The notes: generated from the sequence alone by a model not told the origin. Positions 1-8,808 are shown, numbered from the stretch's first letter. The stretch: 39,372 nucleotides of DNA from Candidatus Thorarchaeota archaeon (GCA_016839345.1 JAEOUL010000257.1:1-39372); one strand, 5' to 3'. Numbers and translations are program-made.

Positions 1-1447
1 CTATCTCCTCGAGAGTAGCATCCGGTCTACCAAAAGCAATGTTGTCGCGAACACTCATCCGAAACAGAAAGATATCTTGCTCCACAAGACCAACAACATC
101 TCGAACTGATTCAGTAGTCACATCTCTGAGATCTACTCCACCTACCCGAATGGTTCCTTCGGTTGGATCGTAGAGTCGAAGGAGAAGTTTCAGGATAGAG
201 CTTTTTCCACCTCCGGGGCCTCCGATGAGAGCAACTCGAGAACCTCCAGGTATTGTGATAGTGAAGTTCTTCAACGCGTAGTGGTCATTCTCATTATTAT
301 TTGCACCATATCTGAAACTGACATTTTCAAAGACAATGTCACCGAGCCAATCAATCTCAGTTGCTTCTTCATCTGGTTCAATGAGTGTTTCTTTCCAATT
401 CAGAATGTCAACAATTCGTTGTGCATTCACATATCCACCTCTCAAAACGAGGAGCATTCTGGGAAGATGGAAGTTCATACCTTCCAAGGCCATTAGAAGC
501 GTCATGATTGTAAAAAGTTCTCCAATGCTGATTGCGCCGTTGATGAAAGCGTAAGATGAGTAGAGAAATGCAATAGTAATCATTGCTATCAGAACTAATG
601 CAGGAATATAGAAGGCAGCGAGCCGACCCTCTTTTGCAATTGACTGTTCGTAAGTCTTACTGATATCATGGAACTTCGCCCTTTCATAATCTTCTTTCCC
701 AAATGCTCGAACAACCTCAATACCAGTGAAAACACCTTGAGTTATTGCAGTCAATTGTTCCATATCCTCTGCACGCTTTCTTCGAACTGGTTCTACGGCG
801 TTAGCATATCGGTAAGAGAATATGAGATAGAGTGGCGTACCAATAAGCATAATCAAAGTGAACCCATAGATAGGTAATGAAAAACCTCCGAAGGATAAAA
901 CGAGAAAATTCTGCAAGGCAGGATTGAAATCCACTTGAATGAGTATAATGGCAGTTATCCCAAATGAGATGAAGCTCCCTGCAAGATTTCTAAGAGCAGG
1001 ATTAAGTGAGAAACGTACCCACGAGATATCTTGCATTGCTACAGAGAGGAGTCGTTTACTGTCCACCTCATCATGGAAGGTCATACTATAGTCTTGCAGA
1101 GCTTCAAAGAAATCTTGACGGGCGTCTCGTTCCCAACGAAGTGTTACAATTGCCCAGACGTATCCGACTATGAAATAAAGTCCCATGTAAATAAGTGCTA
1201 GTCCAATTATCAACCACACATAGAATATGAATAATGGGGACAGCATAAGTGCAGGTGTAAGGCCATCTGCTTGGACTAGTTCATTCACAGCCATACCAAT
1301 GATGATCGAGGGTATGATTGTGAGAATGGTTGAAATGATTGTAAGAATCAATGCAAACATCGTAATGCCTTTGTTTCTTGCTAGACCACTAAGCATGTAT
1401 CTAGCAGGACTCTTTCTGATGGTTTTGCCACCGTTGTTTCTAGACAA
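1..1447 (-). CDS. ABC exporter half-transporter (membrane domain fused to ATPase), cut by the window edge
   Basis: About 482 codons of an exporter-type ABC protein are present; the C-terminus lies beyond base 1. Seen: a hydrophobic N-terminal region with about six membrane segments, including a helix pair around residues 23-100. An ATPase domain follows, with Walker A GGPGGGKS encoded near bases 200-223 and the Q-loop LVEQDIFLFRMSVRDNIAFG near bases 30-90. The signature motif, Walker B and H-loop should lie outside the window. I chose the TTG start at 1447 because GGAGG lies eight bases upstream (1456-1460), one base after the padR stop. Known of the family: type IV ABC exporters dimerise and use ATP to expel drugs, lipids or peptides. 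Inference: it is co-transcribed with the PadR-type regulator, a common arrangement for inducible efflux; a second half-transporter may follow outside the window. The substrate cannot be told. Confidence 0.9.
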   Translation of the reverse strand, partial: MSRNNGGKTIRKSPARYMLSGLARNKGITMFALILTIISTILTIIPSIIIGMAVNELVQADGLTPALMLSPLFIFYVWLIIGLALIYMGLYFIVGYVWAIVTLRWERDARQDFFEALQDYSMTFHDEVDSKRLLSVAMQDISWVRFSLNPALRNLAGSFISFGITAIILIQVDFNPALQNFLVLSFGGFSLPIYGFTLIMLIGTPLYLIFSYRYANAVEPVRRKRAEDMEQLTAITQGVFTGIEVVRAFGKEDYERAKFHDISKTYEQSIAKEGRLAAFYIPALVLIAMITIAFLYSSYAFINGAISIGELFTIMTLLMALEGMNFHLPRMLLVLRGGYVNAQRIVDILNWKETLIEPDEEATEIDWLGDIVFENVSFRYGANNNENDHYALKNFTITIPGGSRVALIGGPGGGKSSILKLLLRLYDPTEGTIRVGGVDLRDVTTESVRDVVGLVEQDIFLFRMSVRDNIAFGRPDATLEEI

Positions 1448-1448
1448 T

Positions 1449-2006
1449 CTATGTTCCTCCGGATTTAAGCAAGTCAATGAGAGATGAAATCCTAGCCTTC
1501 AGCTCTTCAAGATGCGTTAGTAGTTTTTGTCGATCTCTTGTGTTCAGTGAGCCAGAGATTTCCTCAAATGTGTCCAAGGTAAAATCTGCGCTGTGAATAT
1601 GAAACTGAACACGTTCCGAGGGGTTTAGAAGTTTTTCCCAGATTCTTGGCCCAAGACGTGTTTTGTGGCCTACTGCACCCCTTCGTTTCTTTATGATCAT
1701 CACCATGTGTTCACGACCCTTTTCTGTGAGACTATAGGTCTTACTGCGACCTTCCGTCTTGACTGTCTTTATGAAGCCAAATTCTTCTAGAGATGCTAGG
1801 AGGGGATAGATAGTCCCAGGACTTGGATTCCACTCTCCTTCAGTCAAGTCGTAAAGAGACTGCATGATCTCTGTACCAGTCATATCCTGTGATTTGAGTA
1901 AACGAGGAATGATATGACGGAGAAGACCTCGTGGTACGGATTGAGGCATCTCCAGAGGTTCACAATCCCTATTTTGAGAATCGTTTTTCGTGATGATCAC
2001 CTTCAA
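1449..2006 (-). CDS. PadR-family transcriptional regulator
   Basis: A protein of up to 185 residues. Seen: a winged helix at residues 20-110 with the family hallmarks VPRGLLRHIIPRLL, the SQDMTGTEIMQSLYDLT helix, the wing text WNPSPGTIYPLLASLEEFG, and GRSKTYSLTEKGRE. A helical C-terminal part (about 115-185) probably forms the dimer interface. The start is uncertain: TTG at 2006 gives a 19-residue polar extension, while ATG at 1949 would start just before the conserved VPRG segment but has no well-spaced ribosome binding site. Known: PadR proteins repress efflux or stress genes and often their own promoter, and release DNA on ligand binding. Inference: it controls itself and the ABC exporter beginning two bases downstream; the palindromes at 2011-2057, just downstream of a TATA-like element, are the obvious operator candidates. 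Confidence 0.88.
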   Translation of the reverse strand: MKVIITKNDSQNRDCEPLEMPQSVPRGLLRHIIPRLLKSQDMTGTEIMQSLYDLTEGEWNPSPGTIYPLLASLEEFGFIKTVKTEGRSKTYSLTEKGREHMVMIIKKRRGAVGHKTRLGPRIWEKLLNPSERVQFHIHSADFTLDTFEEISGSLNTRDRQKLLTHLEELKARISSLIDLLKSGGT

Positions 2007-2010
2007 TAAT

Positions 2011-2063
2011 ATCGGATGCGATTATCGAATACGATATTTATCGATATCGAATGCGATATAAAG
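2011..2063. promoter_or_regulatory. Candidate PadR operator: three ATCG-N4-CGAT palindromes beside a TATA box
   Basis: Three copies of a 12-base palindrome are seen: ATCGGATGCGAT (2011-2022), ATCGAATACGAT (2024-2035) and ATCGAATGCGAT (2046-2057). A related CGATATTTATCG lies at 2032-2043. On the minus strand a TTTATATC element at about 2056-2063 fits an archaeal TATA box whose start point would fall near 2030, so the palindromes would block initiation of padR. The same element reads ATATAAAG on the plus strand and could also serve the gene at 2148. Operator function is inferred from position and symmetry. Confidence 0.6.
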
Positions 2064-2147
2064 GCTTCGGATATGACATGGAAAGAGCAAGGGGAAGTTT
2101 GATAAGAACTCCAGAGCCGTTCTAACGAAATAGCGAGTGATGTAATT

Positions 2148-3974
2148 TTGGGAGAGAAGGCAAAGGTCAAGGAAACTGTCCGATTATACTCCAAGGTATG
2201 GCAACTACCTTCTTATCATCAGATAGTTTTGAGAATGATCCTTCTCGTAATTATTGGATCAGTCCTTCTGAGTGTATTGAAAGAGATTCTCCTATCAACA
2301 TTCATCTGCTATATGGTGGTACTTGGAACTCCTGTGTTTGTGGGCTCAGGCCTTTTGTATATCATAGCGACAGCAGAAAACTCACCACTAGATGGGCGAA
2401 GAACTGGGGGATTGGTTCATTTTGGTCTCATATTCTGGATAACTCTAAGTATTGTTGGTGGTTTAATTGATGCTGCAGTGGGCTCTTCATTTTTTGAGAT
2501 CAGATTTTCTATTCTTGGAGTTGCTATTGCATACTTAGCATTCGCATTTCTGGTGAATGGACTGAGCGATCATCATCCGGTCAGGAATAGCATTGCGGCA
2601 CTGATGCCTCCATTGCTCTGGATTCTCGTAATGCTCTTCATAGCCCCACAGAATTCATCACTACCAGTATTTCCCGCAATGTGGTTTGTGCCAATAATTG
2701 GTTCACTTATTGTCGGAACTGTAACTGTTCATTACATATACAGAGCAGTTAGTGTTCCTTTTGAACGAGACCTCGGAATTAATGGACCACAGCTCCTGAG
2801 AGCTTTTGGTCATGACTATTTGGCAGGCAACCCGTCACCATTGGAGCAGATCCTAACGCAAATTGCTACAGTTCAGGACATACCAGTTGAAATAATCCTC
2901 TTCAAGGATGAACATGGACCAGTTGCATGTGGTGTGATTGAATATGTTCATCCCGGACCATTCAGAGATATTGGAAGTAGCGGTCTTCCCTCAACTATCA
3001 TTGACCACATCAAGGAGAAACATGGTATCCCTGCCTTCGTGATGCATGGAAGTTGTACACACCAACAGAACTTGACCACAAAGGAGGACTATCCAATTGT
3101 GCTTGCTGAGATTGATAGACTCATCGAAGACACAAAAGTTCATGATGAAATCTCAGGACCACATTGGTCAGATGAAGGTAAGTACAAGGTCTGGACACTT
3201 TTTGCTGGAAATGATGTCATGACAATAAGCACCAGCTCACCGGAATTCACTGATGATATTTCATTAGATGTTGGTTATGATGTTGCTAACATGATTCGAG
3301 AACGATTACCAAAGGTAGAAGGAGTAGCTGTTGTTGACGCTCACAATTGTATTGATGACACCGCCATTTCAGTGAATCAAGGAGATCCTGAAGCAGCAGA
3401 ATATGTTGGGTCAGTTTCAGAAGCTGTATTCTCTACAATCAACGAACCAAAGACTCGTGTGCAGATTGGGTTATATCAAGTACGGCCAGATGACATAAGT
3501 CAGGATGAAGGTATCGGCCCTGGAGGAATAATCGCAGTTGTTCTAAATAGTGACGAAAATGAAATGATTCTCATCAGTATTGATGGAAACAACATGGAAC
3601 CAGGATATAGAGAAAGGATACTGGGTCTTCTGAAGAGTCAAGGATTTGATAGTGCTGAGGTAATCACAACAGATACACATGTCGTTAATGCGATATCTCT
3701 CTCAAGTAGGGGATATCCACCAGTAGGGAGAAACAAACCTCAAGAAATTCTTGACCATATTATCACAGCTTCAGTGAAAGCACGTGAACGAGTACAACCC
3801 GTTAGGGTGGGTTTGGGATTTGGGAAAGCAAAGGATCTTCGAACCTTTGGAGAGAAAGGGTTTGATGTTTTGACACAGAATATTGCAGAAGCCGCAGGGA
3901 TTGCTAAGAAAGCTGGAATTCGTGCTGGAGGTGTGTCATTACTCCTCTACATCCTCCTAGCTTTCCTTTTCTGA
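2148..3974 (+). CDS. DUF2070-family archaeal membrane protein
   Basis: A 608-residue membrane protein. Seen: roughly six hydrophobic helices in residues 1-205, a long soluble domain of about 205-585, and one C-terminal hydrophobic helix (LLLYILLAFLF) at the end. The soluble domain carries conserved-looking histidine and cysteine motifs: HPGPFRDIGSSGLP (about residue 268), HGSCTHQ (about 300) and VVDAHNC (about 400). Length and layout match the archaeal family DUF2070, whose function is unknown. The motifs resemble a metal or phosphate site, but that is inference. The start is TTG at 2148, with only a weak GTGAT-like signal upstream, so the N-terminus may be off by a few codons. It is divergent from padR across the palindrome cluster and may share its regulation. 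The ubiX start follows 57 bases later on the same strand. Confidence 0.8.
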   Translation: MGEKAKVKETVRLYSKVWQLPSYHQIVLRMILLVIIGSVLLSVLKEILLSTFICYMVVLGTPVFVGSGLLYIIATAENSPLDGRRTGGLVHFGLIFWITLSIVGGLIDAAVGSSFFEIRFSILGVAIAYLAFAFLVNGLSDHHPVRNSIAALMPPLLWILVMLFIAPQNSSLPVFPAMWFVPIIGSLIVGTVTVHYIYRAVSVPFERDLGINGPQLLRAFGHDYLAGNPSPLEQILTQIATVQDIPVEIILFKDEHGPVACGVIEYVHPGPFRDIGSSGLPSTIIDHIKEKHGIPAFVMHGSCTHQQNLTTKEDYPIVLAEIDRLIEDTKVHDEISGPHWSDEGKYKVWTLFAGNDVMTISTSSPEFTDDISLDVGYDVANMIRERLPKVEGVAVVDAHNCIDDTAISVNQGDPEAAEYVGSVSEAVFSTINEPKTRVQIGLYQVRPDDISQDEGIGPGGIIAVVLNSDENEMILISIDGNNMEPGYRERILGLLKSQGFDSAEVITTDTHVVNAISLSSRGYPPVGRNKPQEILDHIITASVKARERVQPVRVGLGFGKAKDLRTFGEKGFDVLTQNIAEAAGIAKKAGIRAGGVSLLLYILLAFLF

Positions 3975-3985
3975 CCCAATGCGAT

Positions 3986-4000
3986 AGAAGTATATGCATT
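3986..4000 (+). promoter_or_regulatory. Candidate TATA element for ubiX
   Basis: TATATG at 3991-3996, preceded by purine-rich GATAGAAG, lies about 36-40 bases before the ubiX ATG. That spacing would put the transcript start only about 10-15 bases ahead of the gene, typical of the short leaders of many archaeal genes. No strong ribosome binding site precedes the ATG, which also fits a short leader. Assigned on motif and spacing only. Confidence 0.35.
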
Positions 4001-4031
4001 AGTTTCTGAATCTAGTTAGCTGGATGCAAAT

Positions 4032-4595
4032 ATGACGAAAAGAATTCTCGTTTGTCTGACTGGCGCTAGTGGCGCAATATATGGTGTTAGACTACTGCGT
4101 ACGCTGAAAAGCGAAGGCCATGAAGTTTACCTAATATTGTCAAAATGGGGAGAAGAAACACTCAAGTATGAAACAGGCATAACGAGAGAATCTTTGAGCA
4201 AGGAAGCGGACTTCACATATGATGAATATGATTTAGCTGCGGGACCAGCAAGTGGAAGTTTCAAAATTGATGCAATGGTTGTCATTCCATGTACAATGAA
4301 GACACTTGCAGGTATCGCTCATGGATATGCAGACAATCTCATTGCACGTGCAGCAGACTGTAGTCTTAAGGAGAGACGCAAGCTCATCCTAGTGCCGAGA
4401 GAATCGCCACTCAATCTGATTCAAATCAGAAATATGGCTACGGTAACTGAAGCAGGGGCGGTTGTAATCCCAGCCAGTCCAGCATTTTGGACAAAGCCGA
4501 AGACCATCGAAGAGCTTGTAGATTCAGTAATAGAGAGAGTGCTAGCTCACTTAGAGATTTCAAAGGATTCAGCTGCAACATGGACTGGTGAATAA
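4032..4595 (+). CDS. ubiX: Flavin prenyltransferase UbiX
   Basis: A 187-residue soluble protein of the usual UbiX/Pad1 length. Seen: the N-terminal flavin-binding Rossmann signature LVCLTGASGAIYG (residues 6-18), VVIPCTMKTLAGIAHGYADN in the middle, then RKLILVPRESPLN and a late PASPAFW. All are hallmarks of the family. Known: UbiX joins dimethylallyl phosphate to FMN to make the prenylated flavin needed by UbiD-type decarboxylases; in archaea it supports UbiD-like enzymes in aromatic, isoprenoid or quinone metabolism. No ubiD homologue is in this window, so the client enzyme is encoded elsewhere. The gene ends two bases from the stop of the zinc-ribbon gene on the other strand, so the two transcripts converge tail to tail. 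Confidence 0.93.
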   Translation: MTKRILVCLTGASGAIYGVRLLRTLKSEGHEVYLILSKWGEETLKYETGITRESLSKEADFTYDEYDLAAGPASGSFKIDAMVVIPCTMKTLAGIAHGYADNLIARAADCSLKERRKLILVPRESPLNLIQIRNMATVTEAGAVVIPASPAFWTKPKTIEELVDSVIERVLAHLEISKDSAATWTGE

Positions 4596-4597
4596 TC

Positions 4598-6466
4598 TTA
4601 TCCCCAATGCAATGGTGTTCCACAATGATCGCAAATGACAGTTTCACCTGGTAGTGCTCTCTTGCGTAATGCTGCACCACATTGAACGCACTCAATTTTC
4701 TTGGGGGCGATGTCGCCAGTCTTTGCCTGGAGTTTGAGTAGAACCTCTCTCAGATTGTCACGCATCTCTGATAGAAGAATTTCCATCTTGTTCTCGTCGT
4801 CACTCGTAACAGAGATACGCATAGCCAAGTTTTCCGTAGAAACAGAACCAATGACGATATATTGTGTACCAGCCAAGGCTTTTCCATAATACCACGATTC
4901 CTCGCCGTGTTTGGTTCCACTCTTCTCTCCAATGAACCTCACACTTTGTTGTTCAATAACATCATTTACGATATCAAGCATTTCTTGAACATCTGCATCT
5001 GGGTCTATCTGATATTCTGCAGCTCTCTCTGTTTGTAATCGTGTTTCAAGGAGTTTCTCTAGATCAGTCATACTCATTGTAGAGAGATATGCATCTCGAG
5101 CAACTGTAGCATGTTCGTTTGGAATCTCCACTTTACTCTCGCCATGATTATCACAGTTCAGGATTGCTTCTGATTTGTCACCTTTTCCTTCGATTGTTGA
5201 CAAACTCAGAGGATTGTGACACTTGTGACATTCATACAATGTTTGATAGAACCGCTCAATTATTGGAGCTTCAGCGCCAACATGCAGATATCTTTCATCT
5301 CCATGACCATTTCGGCATTCCATCTTTAGTTCAACAAGCTCGTTTTTAACCTTAGATCCATTGATTGTCATAGGAGATTTGCATTTTTCACACTTCAGAC
5401 TCTCTTCTGCTGAATGTAATCGATCAATGTGTTTGTCTCTTTCTTCTACATGTTTGTAGATTCCAACAGCAACCCCTTTCTTGAAATCGCCATGAACAGG
5501 ACAAACTAGTTTCATTTCTACGTTGTTACCACTTACCTTGGTATCTACGATATCTGTGATCAGATTACAATCATTACACTTCAAGACACCATTGACAATC
5601 GAGTCAATTGCTTCTTCATCCAAATCCACTGGTTGCGACAGATCAATGTTGTGACCATTCATACAACTACATTTGAGTTTGAACTTCATCTTATCTAGTT
5701 CAATACTCTTTATGGACACAGGATTTCCGCAATCACGACAGTTCAACATAGAACGTACAATACTTCCTTCAGACATTGCTTCTACGATAGATTCGAACAT
5801 CCAGGCATACTCTGCTGGCAGCTCCTTCTTTGCTTTACCATGAGCAGGACATGAAATTTCAACTCGTGCTTTGTTTCCTTTGGGCTGGGTTTCTAATACT
5901 TGACATGGTAAACCACACTCATCGCAATGGATGAGACGTTTAACTACAGTTTTGAGAACTGATTCATCAGCAACCTTTGGAATGAAACGCATCTCTTTAT
6001 GTCCACTGGAACATCGAGCCTTAATCTCTAGGATGCCTTTCCTATCTGCAATCTCATGCGCTATGAAAACTTCACCACATCTCGGGCAGCTCAAAGAGTC
6101 AAGTATGGATTTTGAACTATTCATACTCCCTTGTAACCCTGTTATTGCTGTGTGATAGAATGCTGGAATCGCTCTTATCTGTGGTCCATGAATCGGGCAA
6201 ATGAAAGTATATTCAGCCTTCGATCGACCCACATCTGTATTCATAAGAGACATAGTTGAACCACATTCAATACACGTGAAAATCCCCTGAAAGACCTCAT
6301 GAGCCATACTATCCGCCTGATATCTCGAGATGTCACGTTTCCCCTTATGACCATTCAAGCACTGACAATAGACACGAAGTGTCTGCCCTCTCAGTTCACC
6401 AGCTAGGGCATAGAATGGTTCCTTGCATTTCTTACAAGTGAACAATTTTCCTCTCCACCTGGGCAC
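4598..6466 (-). CDS. Zinc-ribbon repeat protein 1 (eight alternating ribbons plus a C-terminal ribbon)
   Basis: A 622-residue soluble protein with no signal peptide or membrane segment. Seen: eight Cys-x2-Cys units whose first cysteines fall at residues 11, 65, 127, 181, 243, 297, 359 and 413. Odd units close with Cys-x3-His of the NGH type (CLNGH, CSSGH, CRNGH); even units close mostly with CPxHG. Each unit therefore offers a C-C-C-H zinc site. The spacing alternates exactly 54 and 62, an indel-free 116-residue double ribbon repeated four times. A helical linker (460-500), a small alpha/beta domain (about 505-585) and a last CxxC...CxxC ribbon (595-620) follow. By homology with the paralogue at 6535-8808, which begins MFTC, the real start may be TTG at 6445, preceded by GGAGAGG, rather than GTG at 6466. 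Function unknown; a nucleic-acid or protein-binding scaffold is plausible. Confidence 0.85.
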   Translation of the reverse strand: MPRWRGKLFTCKKCKEPFYALAGELRGQTLRVYCQCLNGHKGKRDISRYQADSMAHEVFQGIFTCIECGSTMSLMNTDVGRSKAEYTFICPIHGPQIRAIPAFYHTAITGLQGSMNSSKSILDSLSCPRCGEVFIAHEIADRKGILEIKARCSSGHKEMRFIPKVADESVLKTVVKRLIHCDECGLPCQVLETQPKGNKARVEISCPAHGKAKKELPAEYAWMFESIVEAMSEGSIVRSMLNCRDCGNPVSIKSIELDKMKFKLKCSCMNGHNIDLSQPVDLDEEAIDSIVNGVLKCNDCNLITDIVDTKVSGNNVEMKLVCPVHGDFKKGVAVGIYKHVEERDKHIDRLHSAEESLKCEKCKSPMTINGSKVKNELVELKMECRNGHGDERYLHVGAEAPIIERFYQTLYECHKCHNPLSLSTIEGKGDKSEAILNCDNHGESKVEIPNEHATVARDAYLSTMSMTDLEKLLETRLQTERAAEYQIDPDADVQEMLDIVNDVIEQQSVRFIGEKSGTKHGEESWYYGKALAGTQYIVIGSVSTENLAMRISVTSDDENKMEILLSEMRDNLREVLLKLQAKTGDIAPKKIECVQCGAALRKRALPGETVICDHCGTPLHWG

Positions 6467-6534
6467 GCGGCAATGAAACTATTCCACAGATGCGGAGGTT
6501 CCTAAAAGGTATATCGTAAGTGCATCCAGTTGTT

Positions 6535-8808
6535 TTATTGTAGATAAAGTGCAATTGTCAACGTGGAAGTACAATACTTACAACGAATTGGAAGACGTTT
6601 ACCCAACTCGTCAACTTGTTCAAGCTCTAAAGGAGCTCCACATCTTAAACAAACCCATGAATCCATTGTATCAGCTAATTCATCGATTGTCGTTGGAAGC
6701 ATTGAAACATCTTCACCCAGGGCTTCAACCCTCACATTTGCATGTCTACCGTTTTCGGGACCACTAATGAGAAGTACAACTGCAACTTTCTGCTGAGTGT
6801 ATTTACCCTCAGCATACCCTCTGATTGTGCCAATGAATTCTCCACCAACAATTGTTTCCTCACAATCAACAACATGAAAATTCTTAGCCGGGAGTATCTT
6901 CTCAGCCTTGGTATACAAGACCTGTGCATTCCAATCCAAGGTCTGTTCTTGTTGTGTTTTTTCCAACCCAGATAACACAAGTTCAAAAGCTTCAGTCGTC
7001 TTCTTCAATGGTTGAAGAAGGTCACACACTGAACGAATCAAGTAGGGTTCTACATTAACAGTGTGCAGTTGATCAAGGAAGTCAATATACGAAACTGTTG
7101 CGACTATCTTGCCCTGCACGCAATCTTTCGTCGGGTATAGAGTGAACAGCGGGCTTCGAAAACCGCCAACCTCAATTCGGGAAATGGTTTTCACGTTCTC
7201 TCCTGCAAGCTCCATACAATCCTGAGGATAAGCAACAATACTAACTGTCACAGTTGTTATGACATAGCCACTGTCATTTTTGATTTTAACTTTGTAATCG
7301 AACTTCCCACCGATAATCTCGCAACCCCGAAGTACTTGGACTCCTGTATCTGAGTCTGCAGATTCATCTGTAACTTCCAATGTTTCTGGAGGTTCAAACT
7401 CTGGAGCTTCTGCAGGGGGTTTGATTTTATCCTCCTGCATCTCATTGTACGCTCTCTGCATTGCCTCTGCGTGATCAGGAGGAATGTCCAAAACTGTTTT
7501 TCCATGAAGTGAGCATAGAAGTACAACCCTGTCCTCGCGACCTCGTGGTTCTATGTAAACAAGGTCAAGTGATTCATAACATTCAGGGCACTGGTAAAGT
7601 CGTTTGTACAAACCTGAGAGGGTTTCTTGGTCCAAACCTGGAATGAAGAGTCTCTTGCTCCGATGGCCATTTCGGCACTCAGTATCAAACTCAATGAGTC
7701 CTCTCCTTTCTTCGACATCACGAACATTCATCGGCATGCTGCACTTCTCACAGCTCAGACTACGAACAATAGATGGCATTCTATCGATAGTTGGTTCATA
7801 CTCTTCAATGATTTTAAAAACATCAGGTGAAGACTCACGAGCCATCACACCATGAACTGGGCAGACAATTCTGAAGTCTACCCTTTTCTTGCTCTTCTTC
7901 TTGTCCAGAATATGCGTCGAATGTCCACAGTCATCACAAGTCAATACTGCTCTTGTGATTCTATCAGTCACTGGTTCACTCCAAGTCAGCGGCAAGACAC
8001 GATCGGAGGTATGCTTTGTTCCAGGACAGACACACCTGAGTCGATAGCCTTGTTTGGTTTCATCAATCCCTCTGATTGCAAGGGCTTTTCTGCATTCGTG
8101 GGAGGTCAATGTCGACTTCACTACAGCATCTTCCGGTATCTCTGATACAGCCTGTTGAAGAAGTTCCAACTGCGTACTAAGAATGTCTTTCTTTGCATCA
8201 CCATGTATTGGACAAGAGGTGTGGACTCTTGTAGTAGTTCCTCTGTTCTCCACATGAGTGATATGTCCAGGAAGTCCACATTTGTCACAATGGACTACTC
8301 TCTGCAGAATATTCTTGAGTAGTGATGTATCAATACTACTAGGCAGGTATCTAGTGGTCTTGTGTCCATTAGCACAACGTACCTCAACTTCTAAAATTCC
8401 ACGTCGTTGGTCAACTTCATTGACCGCATAGACCAATCCACATTGGGAACATCTGAATGAGTCGATTATTGAACGAGGACTATCTACATCGGCCCCAACA
8501 AGATCCACTGTTGAACCAAACGCTCTTGGAAACTCACGTTTCTGAGGGCCATGAATTGGACAAAGAAAAAGAGATTCAATCTTATTTCCATCACCTCTTT
8601 CTTCAATGTGCGTCATGTTAGATCCACACTCCGTGCAGTTGTAGAGTCTCTTGAACACATCAGATGCGATTTCTTTTGCTTGATGTTCTGATAAACGCCG
8701 AACACTCTTGTGGCCTCGTAGACACTGAACGTTCATTTTCAGGATTTTGTCCTTCAACTCTGCAGTATGAATGAAGAGTGGGTCACCACAACGATTGCAT
8801 GTGAACAC
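6535..8808 (-). CDS. Zinc-ribbon repeat protein 2 (eight alternating ribbons plus beta-sandwich and alpha/beta domains)
   Basis: A 757-residue soluble paralogue of the neighbouring zinc-ribbon gene. Seen: ribbon starts at residues 4, 58, 120, 174, 236, 291, 353 and 407, the same 54/62 alternation with one inserted residue. The fifth ribbon is degraded: its first cysteine is Ser236 (LTSHEC) and its closing pair reads CPGTKH. After an acidic, proline-rich linker (about 455-490) comes a beta-rich domain (about 490-600, KIKNDSGYVITTVTV and VGGFRSPLFTLYPTKDC). An alpha/beta domain follows (about 600-715), then a CxxC...CxxC ribbon (about 722-745). The sandwich-then-platform order recalls the appendage domains of eukaryotic vesicle adaptors, but that is only a structural guess. 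The start is GTG at 8808, with GGTG a few bases upstream. Function unknown; the shared architecture suggests that it works with its neighbour. Confidence 0.85.
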   Translation of the reverse strand: MFTCNRCGDPLFIHTAELKDKILKMNVQCLRGHKSVRRLSEHQAKEIASDVFKRLYNCTECGSNMTHIEERGDGNKIESLFLCPIHGPQKREFPRAFGSTVDLVGADVDSPRSIIDSFRCSQCGLVYAVNEVDQRRGILEVEVRCANGHKTTRYLPSSIDTSLLKNILQRVVHCDKCGLPGHITHVENRGTTTRVHTSCPIHGDAKKDILSTQLELLQQAVSEIPEDAVVKSTLTSHECRKALAIRGIDETKQGYRLRCVCPGTKHTSDRVLPLTWSEPVTDRITRAVLTCDDCGHSTHILDKKKSKKRVDFRIVCPVHGVMARESSPDVFKIIEEYEPTIDRMPSIVRSLSCEKCSMPMNVRDVEERRGLIEFDTECRNGHRSKRLFIPGLDQETLSGLYKRLYQCPECYESLDLVYIEPRGREDRVVLLCSLHGKTVLDIPPDHAEAMQRAYNEMQEDKIKPPAEAPEFEPPETLEVTDESADSDTGVQVLRGCEIIGGKFDYKVKIKNDSGYVITTVTVSIVAYPQDCMELAGENVKTISRIEVGGFRSPLFTLYPTKDCVQGKIVATVSYIDFLDQLHTVNVEPYLIRSVCDLLQPLKKTTEAFELVLSGLEKTQQEQTLDWNAQVLYTKAEKILPAKNFHVVDCEETIVGGEFIGTIRGYAEGKYTQQKVAVVLLISGPENGRHANVRVEALGEDVSMLPTTIDELADTMDSWVCLRCGAPLELEQVDELGKRLPIRCKYCTSTLTIALYLQ

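Noticed and set aside
4032..4595. A UbiD partner or quinone-pathway operon around ubiX.
   Set aside because: Neighbouring genes are a DUF2070 protein and a convergent zinc-ribbon gene; no decarboxylase motif is present in the window.
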